Assembly: GCF_019733395.1 (NCBI RefSeq)
Contig: NZ_JAIHOO010000001.1
Location: 3,410,501 to 3,474,500 of the forward strand
Source of the DNA: Lysobacter sp. BMK333-48F3
Lineage (GTDB): Bacteria > Pseudomonadota > Gammaproteobacteria > Xanthomonadales > Xanthomonadaceae
DNA: 64,000 bases
Reading direction: 5' to 3'
Of the stretch, positions 58,377 to 64,000 are shown piece after piece. Numbering within the stretch: position 1 is the stretch's first letter; each line of letters opens with the position of its first letter. The position numbers and the translations under genes are program-made. The notes beneath the pieces are model-generated. The model saw only the letters and a list, made by a program, of their open reading frames with translations, searched no databases and was not told the DNA's origin.

Positions 58377-58947
58377 CCGCACTCGGCAGTCGCGGAGTGC
58401 CGCGGAGCCAGCCGAAAGCTACGAGGCGCTCAAGGCCGATTTACGCGAACTAGTGACACTACGAAATACACTCGTACACCATTTCATCGAGCCTCATGAT
58501 CTCTGGACAGTCGATGGATGCCTGCATGCACAAGATGCACTTACCCGTTCATGCGCAGAGATCGACCGACACTTCGAACAACTGGGTACCTTCGCCGGCC
58601 ACATGGATGCTGCAAGGGAGGCAGCTGCCGAAGTGATGCAATCGCCCCAGTTCCTCGGCATGGTGGTCAACGGCATCGGGCCCAGCGGCCAGATTCACTG
58701 GCCCGTAGCGGGCATCGTCGGAGCGTTGAGGAAAGCCTTCTGGAAACTGTCCATCGGTGGCTGGGTGAACCTGGACGCGGCCGCGCGTTGGGTGTCCGAA
58801 CATCAGCCGGAACAAATCCCGAAGAAGTATGGGTGTTCCCGCTGGCGGCAGGTCATCCACGAATCCGAACAATTCGAATTGCATCGCTTCACGCACAACG
58901 GACAATTCGGGGCGTGGTTTCGAGAACGGTCTAACGCGACTGGTTGA
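58366..58947 (+). pseudogene. 5'-truncated HEPN-like / OST-HTH (LOTUS) protein
   Basis: The first start codon in frame is GTG at 58453, but coding character continues upstream to 58366 (ESYEALKADLRELVTLRNTL) with no start codon before a stop, so the N-terminus is probably lost. The N-terminal part has RNTLVH, an Rx4H motif as in HEPN ribonucleases. The C-terminal part (GGWVNLDAAARWVSEHQ, KKYGCSRWRQVIHESEQFEL) matches the OST-HTH/LOTUS RNA-binding domain. It overlaps the end of the STAND gene and may have been fused there by recombination. Its stop codon lies inside an attC-like site. Confidence 0.6.
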
Positions 58948-58995
58948 GAATTGTGCGGGTCGTCCATCGCTCTACGGCACACCGGGTCGTTAGCG
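58929..58995. other. attC-like integron recombination site (67 bp)
   Basis: GTCTAAC at 58929-58935 and GTTAGCG at 58989-58995 are paired core sites. Read on the minus strand it ends in GTTAGAC, a full match to GTTRRRY. The arms pair only partly. It marks the left end of the cassette array. Confidence 0.55.
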
Positions 58996-59026
58996 CCTAC
59001 CGGCCAGAAGTGGACATTGAGCGCCT

Positions 59027-59062
59027 GGATCAAGCCGTAGCGCGAAGCGGCTTAAGTCACCG
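59027..59062. other. attC-like stem relic without core sites
   Basis: TCAAGCCG and CGGCTTAA pair around TAGCGCGAAG, exactly the central stem of attC sites such as 60794-60853, but no GTTRRRY core is found next to it. Probably the remains of a deleted cassette. The rest of 58996-59168 holds no gene. Confidence 0.4.
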
Positions 59063-59168
59063 TCCAAAGAACCTCAGGTCGTATAGCTCGTCAGCTGATG
59101 CCGGAAATAATGACACTGTTTCACCGACTATCTGGGAGTAATTGGCGATCCAGGTGGCCCGAAGCCGT

Positions 59169-59790
59169 TCAATGAGATCCTGGGGAACAGCGGGCCGAAT
59201 ATTTTTTACGTTCCAGTCGCGCCAAAAACAAAATATGCTTGTCTATACGTTCCAGATCTCCTGGCATATTTGCGGTGAAATGGATGATGCTGTTAATGCC
59301 AAAGAATTTGTTTGGTAGCGATCGTGCAACGATGTTCCTGGCCATCTCGGGAGGCAAAGCAACGTTGCCGTTATTGACGAGAATAAGAAGACCTAGGGCC
59401 GACTCAGCTCCAAGTTCAAGTCGTGACTGCTTAATCTGGGTGTTTGCTTGTTTCAAGCTTCCATCGAGCCTCTTGCGGAGGAATGAAGTGACCTCATGTG
59501 CGCAAGTTGAAGGCAGCCGCGCAAGGTTGACGATGGTGCGGCCGACTATCGGCGGAGCCAAGTTGCGGTAGACCCAGTCCTGGTACTGACGATTCAGCCA
59601 CTCACTAAAGCTGCAGTCATCAAAGTAGTTGTCAGAGAGGCACTTGAGCTCACCGACGACATTGTCCTCAGGAAACCAGTAGTCGGCCTTGGTCGGATTT
59701 CTTAGTCCGTGGGTGTCATCAAGGAGTAAGCCCCCCAATCGCCCTGACGCAGGCATTCAGCTCTTTCGGGACGTCGACGTGAATTCGCAC
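59169..59790 (-). pseudogene. Cassette gene with frameshift; possible PD-(D/E)XK protein
   Basis: From GTG at 59790 the frame reads VRIHVDVPKELNACVRAIGG and then meets a stop just after a run of six G (plus-strand 59731-59736). One base fewer in the run would continue as LLLDDTHGLRNPTKADYWFP and the rest of the protein. The intact product would be about 206 residues. ADYWFPEDNVVGELKCL has the D...ELK pattern of PD-(D/E)XK nucleases. The C-terminal half (QIKQSRLELGAESALGLLIL) is unrecognised. It may be a true mutation, a phase-variable run or a sequencing error. An ATG at 59756 could give a shorter 195-residue product. Confidence 0.6.
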
Positions 59791-59794
59791 GATG

Positions 59795-59853
59795 ATCTAA
59801 CGCAGAACGTGAGCCGCGCCCCGAAGCGACATCGGCTTGAATGAGTTTTTAGA
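59795..59853 (-). other. attC site of the AbiTii cassette (59 bp)
   Basis: On the minus strand it starts TTCTAAAAACTCATTCAAGC and ends CTGCGTTAGAT. The right core GTTAGAT matches the consensus; the left core is degenerate. The stem TTCAAGCCGATGTCGCTTCG / GCGCGGCT is standard. It begins two bases after the AbiTii stop codon, as expected for a cassette. Confidence 0.8.
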
Positions 59854-59855
59854 AG

Positions 59856-60776
59856 TCATTTTAGGCCGTAGTACCTCAAGAGCGCTTCCTTGATTACGTC
59901 CGTGGCCACTGACAAGCCGATCTTCCAGGTGCCACCAGCGGCCTTCTTGAGGTTATTGAGAAGCCAATCTTTGACCTTGGGCCCCATCGGCTCGGCCGCA
60001 CTCTCTGGCTTCTCAGAAGAGGCCAAATCTGCGAGAGCACCTGCATCGTCTGCAGGAATGCCGGCCTGAACTAGATATTGAGACAGTGCCTCTTTGTTGC
60101 CCGTGTCGATCGAGATGGAGACGAAGGCGCCGCTTTGGGCCGACACAGAAGTGTAGTTGCCGTAAATGATCTGTTGCGCGATTTGAGTGGTAACTCCTGC
60201 TGCACTCCCGGGCAGATCGGCGGTATTTGCTAGTGAGACGTTTGCCGCCTGTGGGACGGACTTTTCAATCTCAAGTGTCAACTCAAGGATTCGATTCAGA
60301 ACAGCGTGTCTAATGGCGGCCAAGGACGCGCGCGAGATCGTACCAGTGACTGAGTTGCAGGCGTAGTCCTCATAGACCTTTCCCTGCAAGAGGAGAATGA
60401 GATTCGAAGCTTCAATTTGCAGTGAGCTACCCTTCTCTGAGGTGGAGAGCAGTTCATCTGCCGCGGCGATGCTTTGCCGCATTTCATAGCGAGTCCAGTG
60501 TTTGCCAGCGAACTTCTCGATCAGATAGGGTGAAATCGGCGCGTTGTTGATTCGTGAACCGAACGGGCCAAAGAAGGTGGCTCTGTAGCTAACTCCTAGG
60601 ATGCGATAGTCGGGAACCTCGACTTCTTGTGGGTACCCCTCCGACTCATGTTTTACCCATTCCGCAAGCGACTGACTGCCAAGTCGCGCGGCTAGCATTC
60701 TTAGCTTGAGTAGAATGGGCGCGATGTCGGACTGGTCTTGAAGAACGGCGCTTTGGATGTCTGCAAGAAGTCCCAC
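59856..60776 (-). CDS. AbiTii-type abortive infection protein
   Basis: 306 residues from GTG at 60776. The N-terminal VGLLADIQSAVLQDQSDIAP with KLRMLAARLGSQSLAEWVKH and ESEGYPQEVEVPDYRIL is the AbiTii domain pattern, found in proteins linked to abortive phage infection. The C-terminal part ends in a Gly/Val-rich helix (GTWKIGLSVATDVIKEALL) and YYGLK, also typical. Longer starts would begin inside the neighbouring attC and are rejected. It is a single-gene integron cassette bounded by attC sites on both sides. Confidence 0.8.
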   Translation of the reverse strand: MGLLADIQSAVLQDQSDIAPILLKLRMLAARLGSQSLAEWVKHESEGYPQEVEVPDYRILGVSYRATFFGPFGSRINNAPISPYLIEKFAGKHWTRYEMRQSIAAADELLSTSEKGSSLQIEASNLILLLQGKVYEDYACNSVTGTISRASLAAIRHAVLNRILELTLEIEKSVPQAANVSLANTADLPGSAAGVTTQIAQQIIYGNYTSVSAQSGAFVSISIDTGNKEALSQYLVQAGIPADDAGALADLASSEKPESAAEPMGPKVKDWLLNNLKKAAGGTWKIGLSVATDVIKEALLRYYGLK

Positions 60777-60793
60777 GGACTCGCCCCAATGAC

Positions 60794-60853
60794 GTCTGAC
60801 ACTTGAGTTAAGCCGCACCGCGCAGCGGCCCCGGCTTGAACGAATTGTTAGGC
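60794..60853 (-). other. attC site, canonical type (60 bp)
   Basis: On the minus strand: left core GCCTAAC, then AATTCGTTCAAGCCG, the loop region, GCGGCTTAACTCAAG and right core GTCAGAC (one mismatch to GTTRRRY). This is nearly the textbook 60-bp attC of mobile and Xanthomonas integrons. It begins two bases after the stop codon of the membrane-protein cassette. Confidence 0.92.
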
Positions 60854-60854
60854 A

Positions 60855-61796
60855 TCAGCTGAATTGAATGAGGTAGGAGATGTACATGGATCTCCCCTTG
60901 AGGTTCTCCACAGTCACCCGGTTCAAGACAAACTTTGTCTGAAGCTTCTCGGGGAGGTAAGCCTTCTGCTCGACCGTGCGGCTTTCGCCTGGCCCTAGGG
61001 CGACGTTCTCAAAACGACCATCAGAGAAATCAACTGGTCCGTCCTTTCCGGCGGAGGTCTTAAGAAAACCCTCCACCACAAGCGGCTCTTTCATGTTGTT
61101 CTTGATTTGAGTCGTGATGGTGAGGATGTCGCCTTGCCGAATAACCTCCGTTGCCTCAATTGCGATGTTGCCTTTCTTTACTGCCCCATCAAGCGCCTCA
61201 TGCGCCGCGGACTCCTGAACGGTGACCTTGTATCCCGCAAGCTGTTTTCGCTCGCGGAACACATCAAGTTTTGCATTCACGTAATCAAGGGCTGATGTCT
61301 CTGCTTCAGCACCGACGACTGTACCGAAAAGGAAGGGCACGATTAGGACGGCGAGGACTATCGGTATCGCCACAAAGTTCTGCCAGATGGCGGTCGCCTT
61401 CTCCTTGCTTTCAACGACCTTGCCTTTCGCCGACTTGGACTCAATGCTTTCGATGTCGATTGGATCGAACGCCTTGCCCTCGATCAGCAAAACGACTGTG
61501 ATTGACTCGAGCCTCGAGAGCTTAGGTATAGAGAGTGTGTTGCCAACCACGGTGAGTGTGCTTTTCGATGTGCCGATAAGCTCGAACTTGCACGCCTTTC
61601 TAAACGTGACCGCGATGTCCTCTTCGTGGGTGAGGCCAGCGTTGTAGATCTGTATTGAGATGATCTGACCATCGCTGCTCGGTGTGTTTAGGTAGAGCTT
61701 TGGCGCGATGACGTATAGCCAACGGCTTTTTATTGACGCCAGAATCGCCGAAATTAGCAGGGCCCCAATGACTGTCGTAGCGATTGCTGTGAACAT
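60855..61796 (-). CDS. Cassette-encoded membrane protein, unknown function
   Basis: 313 residues with membrane helices at about 3-20 and 135-160. The segment between them (LNTPSSDGQIISIQIYNAGL) and the C-terminal half (LTITTQIKNNMKEPLVVEG, GPGESRTVEQKAYLPEKL) look like immunoglobulin-like beta-sandwich domains, the second lying on the opposite side of the membrane. No family recognised. It is a single-gene cassette with its attC directly downstream; the G+C content is low. Confidence 0.78.
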   Translation of the reverse strand: MFTAIATTVIGALLISAILASIKSRWLYVIAPKLYLNTPSSDGQIISIQIYNAGLTHEEDIAVTFRKACKFELIGTSKSTLTVVGNTLSIPKLSRLESITVVLLIEGKAFDPIDIESIESKSAKGKVVESKEKATAIWQNFVAIPIVLAVLIVPFLFGTVVGAEAETSALDYVNAKLDVFRERKQLAGYKVTVQESAAHEALDGAVKKGNIAIEATEVIRQGDILTITTQIKNNMKEPLVVEGFLKTSAGKDGPVDFSDGRFENVALGPGESRTVEQKAYLPEKLQTKFVLNRVTVENLKGRSMYISYLIQFS

Positions 61797-61933
61797 GATC
61801 TCCCCTGAAAGGTGCGTCCGATGCCCAACTATCTAATAGCCGGATCCTTGGGTCCGGTTGTACGATTTATCCACAGCGCACCGTGTAGTGGGCTATCCCC
61901 TTGATACGACTCGATCTTAGGGCGACTGGGTTC

Positions 61934-62059
61934 GGCTAACAAGCCGATGTGTAACCAGACCCAGCAGGATGCAGAGCCTACGCACCGGCGGATGTCTGCT
62001 TCGGGCCGAAAGCGGACATCGGTGTAGCCCGTCAATCACCAGGACGTGATTTGTTAGGT
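61934..62059 (-). other. Long attC-like site (126 bp)
   Basis: On the minus strand the left core ACCTAAC (62053-62059) matches RYYYAAC, and the right core is GTTAGCC (one mismatch). The middle has the strong hairpin GATGTCCGCTTTCGG / CGAAGCAGACATC. It would belong to a cassette to its right, but no gene is found there. The 137 bp from here to the membrane-protein gene hold nothing else. Confidence 0.6.
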
Positions 62060-62360
62060 ATACGCAGTCCGGCTATGGAATCGGACATGCCCGTTTGACA
62101 GGCGTCCACAGACCCTGCAATGTAGTCTCCATGGAGCGTCGAAACTCCTCGTATAGCGGTACCCACCTTCGTCAACGGTGGGTTTTTCATGCCCGATGTT
62201 TGGGCATGCCGACGCGTCTTCCTGCGTCGGGAGGGCGGCTAATACAAAACCCGCAAGGGGAATACGCCCGCCGTCTATGCGCGGTTTCGAACCTCCCGAC
62301 ATCCCGCCGGTCGCACAATGTGCCGCGCGGGCTTTCCGCCTAAGGACAGGAGTGCCGCGT
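62060..62360 (+). other. Structured non-coding leader with terminator-like hairpin
   Basis: The hairpin ACCCACC/GGTGGGT with a T5 tail (62161-62187) is followed by a second palindrome around ATGCCCGATGTTTGGGCAT and by G+C-rich short stems up to the ribosome-binding site of the next small gene. I recall similar hairpin leaders before short genes in Pseudomonas and Xanthomonadaceae but cannot name a family. No credible gene on either strand. Confidence 0.4.
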
Positions 62361-62636
62361 ATGCCCCGCAAGCCCGAGTTCGCGCCCCCGCAGGAGGGGG
62401 TGGTCATGTCTGTCGATGCGTTCGAAGCGCTTTCCGCTTTCCAGAGGGAGCTGCACGGGATCGTGCGGACTCTGTAGCCGGAGGTATTGATCGAGATCGG
62501 GTTTCCGGCGGGGCAGGATCATCGCGTGTTGAGGGAGGTGTTTCAGGCCTTGGCGCGGCGGTTGGATCCGGTGTTGGCGGCTTGTGCTTGGACGCTGGTG
62601 GGGGATGGGGCTGCCGGGGCGGGGCGGATGCACTGA
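62361..62636 (+). pseudogene. Small gene interrupted by an in-frame amber codon
   Basis: ATG at 62361 follows AGGACAGGAG and gives 38 codons (MPRKPEFAPPQEGVVMSVDA, then FEALSAFQRELHGIVRTL) up to TAG at 62475-62477. The same frame continues with amphipathic, coding-like sequence (PEVLIEIGFPAGQDHRVLRE, then VFQALARRLDPVLAACAW) to TGA at 62634-62636. Either a single nonsense mutation split a 91-residue protein or the TAG is read through. Function unknown. Confidence 0.5.
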
Positions 62637-62815
62637 GTGTCGGATCGGTCTCGATGCGGGCCGATGTGCTTGGCCGTTGAGCCTCGATTGCCTCCCGTCG
62701 AGGCTTGATGTCCGTTGATCGTGAGCCGTCGGCCTGGTTTTAGCGGTGCGGCATGGCCGGCGCTGAGGCCGGGATGGCATAAGGTGCGACTTGGCGCCGA
62801 TGCGACGAGGACGGT

Positions 62816-63037
62816 ATGACGACTGGGGTTTTAGCCCTGCTGATTGGGCTTGTGGGTTTCGCCTCGGTGGGAGGCTCCTGGCACGTTCCGGCAGGGGCGC
62901 TCGCGCTGGCCGCTGTCCTGGCCGCGTTGACGTTCGTTGGGCGCAGCCCGCAGTCGCCGGGGTGGAACTGGGCTAACACCCTGGCCGTTGCCGGCGTGGT
63001 GCTGGCCGGGGTGTCCGTCGCCCGTGTGGTGATTTAG
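62816..63037 (+). CDS. Small membrane protein, unknown function
   Basis: 73 residues with three hydrophobic stretches (about 3-20, 25-42 and 53-72) and GAGGACGGT upstream of the ATG. No family recognised. It could be a chance frame in G+C-rich DNA, but composition and start context are reasonable. The 179 bp before it hold nothing recognisable. Confidence 0.45.
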   Translation: MTTGVLALLIGLVGFASVGGSWHVPAGALALAAVLAALTFVGRSPQSPGWNWANTLAVAGVVLAGVSVARVVI

Positions 63038-63051
63038 AGACAGATGCACGA

Positions 63052-63094
63052 ACGGTGTCAGGGACAGTTTTGAGTGTCTCTGACACCGTTCTCA
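63052..63094. repeat. REP-like inverted repeat
   Basis: GAACGGTGTCAGGGACA and TGTCTCTGACACCGTTC face each other across TTTTGAG-type spacer DNA. This GTGTCAGGGACA palindrome is a familiar extragenic element, often near REP-associated tyrosine transposases; none is in the window. Confidence 0.8.
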
Positions 63095-63142
63095 AGTGGC
63101 TAGCTCGCGGGCGGTGAACTCAGGCCCTTATCCCGCCATCGC

Positions 63143-64000
63143 TTACTTCGCCGGGCTCAAGGTCGGGAACAAAGTACCGAGCACGGTTTTGGTTGCCTTG
63201 TCGCCGCCCATGTCCTCGGTGGCGTTGGCCACCACCAGGGCGCCGGTGTTCGTGTTCGGGAACAGCACCGCCCAGGCGAGCCAGTTGCCGTCGGAACCGC
63301 CGTGCACCAGCACGGGGCCCTGGCGTCCTGCAATCGAATCCTGGACGCCCCAGTCCAGGCCCGAGCCGCTGCCGGGTTGCGCCGTTTGCATCAACCGATA
63401 CGAGGCGGGGGTCAGCAACTTGCCGCGGCCTTGGCTGCCGGCCAGTTGGTCGAGGCAAAAGCGCGCCCAGTCGGCCAGGCTCATGTGCATGTTTCCGGCC
63501 GCGGTGTACATCATCGGCACGCCGTCGTCGGACACTTTCGGTGCCGTCGTCACCGGCTTGCCGCCGCGGTGGCCGAGCGGCTGGCCGGCCGGGGTGGGGC
63601 CGAAGCCGGCGCTCGCCATGGCCAACGGCTGGAAGACTTCGCGGCGCATCAGTTCTTCGAAGTCCTGCCCGGTGGTGCGCTCGGCGATGACGGCCGCGAT
63701 GAGGAAGCCGGTGTTGCAGTAGTTGAATTCGGTACCGGGTGCGGCCGCCGGCGCGTCCTTCAAGGCCTGGGCGATGAAGGCCAGGCGTTGTTGCGGCAAG
63801 GGCCGGGTGTCGGCGAAGAAGGTGTCGAGGAACTTCAGGTCGCGGATGTTCTCCGGCAGGCCCGATCGGTGCGAGAGCAGCTGGACCAGGGTGACCGACC
63901 GGTATTCCGGGCGCATCGTGTCGGCCAGGTCGGGCAGCAGCGTCGCCAAGGGCGCGTCCCAGGACAGCACGCCGCGATCGACGAGTTTGGCGATCAGCGC
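63143..64000 (-). CDS. Serine hydrolase, class C beta-lactamase family (partial)
   Basis: The 5' part lies beyond the window; 286 codons are visible and the frame is open to the edge. The second catalytic motif YCN (in EFNYCNTGFLIAAV) and the third motif HGG (in VLVHGGSDGNWLAW) are present, with LLSHRSGLPENIRDL upstream; the SxxK motif must be outside. Such proteins include esterases, peptidases and penicillin-binding proteins; resistance to beta-lactams should not be assumed. Confidence 0.88.
   Translation of the reverse strand, partial: ALIAKLVDRGVLSWDAPLATLLPDLADTMRPEYRSVTLVQLLSHRSGLPENIRDLKFLDTFFADTRPLPQQRLAFIAQALKDAPAAAPGTEFNYCNTGFLIAAVIAERTTGQDFEELMRREVFQPLAMASAGFGPTPAGQPLGHRGGKPVTTAPKVSDDGVPMMYTAAGNMHMSLADWARFCLDQLAGSQGRGKLLTPASYRLMQTAQPGSGSGLDWGVQDSIAGRQGPVLVHGGSDGNWLAWAVLFPNTNTGALVVANATEDMGGDKATKTVLGTLFPTLSPAK

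Noticed and set aside
60777..60818. An earlier start for the AbiTii protein inside the neighbouring attC
   Set aside because: The extra residues are translated attC sequence; cassette genes normally begin after the recombination site, and GTG 60776 fits the family N-terminus.
62054..62407. A 117-codon minus-strand gene that would serve as the cassette for the 126-bp attC site
   Set aside because: It is antisense to a hairpin-rich leader and a small gene, has no domain or start context, and looks like translated structured RNA.

Overview
The window is about 70% G+C and reads as a chromosome segment of a Lysobacter-like Xanthomonadaceae gammaproteobacterium. This is inferred from gene content, not from a search. 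The signs are the N-acetylcitrulline type of arginine pathway with a fused N-acetylglutamate kinase/synthase, a FimX-like pilus regulator, a phaR/phbB group, a DksA with a long Lys/Ala/Pro-rich arm, and several families of short dispersed repeats at gene ends.

Positions 1-28600 are mostly housekeeping. In order: a lipoprotein with a sulfatase-modifying-factor fold, an M48 protease, a minus-strand group gluQ-phbB-phaR-SDR, htpX, a FimX-like protein, the divergent pair epmB/efp, a nucleoside deaminase, the run ubiG-gph-squalene-synthase-like-folE2, a membrane diguanylate cyclase overlapping an unknown gene, yidD-pyrC-M23 peptidase, dksA, a decayed immunity-like gene, an MFS transporter with sufE, and cysS. 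Positions 28700-40900 hold a near-complete arginine/proline cluster (argF', argG, argE', fused argB/A, a GNAT gene, argC, an editing-less prolyl-tRNA synthetase, argH, proB, proA). A possible leader/attenuator precedes it, and palindromic repeats lie within and around it.

Positions 41300-46350 carry secreted or accessory hydrolases. Positions 46718-55134 form a compact biosynthetic cluster. It has a one-module NRPS (Cy-A-T-TE) whose adenylation domain carries the exact textbook cysteine code, and a flavin monooxygenase on the plus strand. Facing them is a minus-strand operon of acyl carrier protein, fatty-acyl-AMP ligase and acyl-CoA-dehydrogenase-like protein. The simplest reading is that a fatty acid is loaded on the ACP, desaturated, joined to cysteine (probably as a thiazoline), oxidised and released. 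I do not recognise a characterised pathway with this exact gene set.

Positions about 55200-62100 are clearly poorer in G+C and look acquired. They contain a 930-residue STAND-type NTPase with TPR repeats, a 5'-truncated HEPN/LOTUS-like gene directly behind it, and a minus-strand integron cassette array with recognisable attC sites and no integrase in the window. One cassette is an AbiTii-type abortive-infection protein, one is a possible PD-(D/E)XK protein broken at a G6 run, and one is a membrane protein. This looks like a defence island. The window ends with a small gene interrupted by an amber codon, a small membrane protein, a REP-like hairpin and a partial serine hydrolase. I saw no tRNA, rRNA or CRISPR array.
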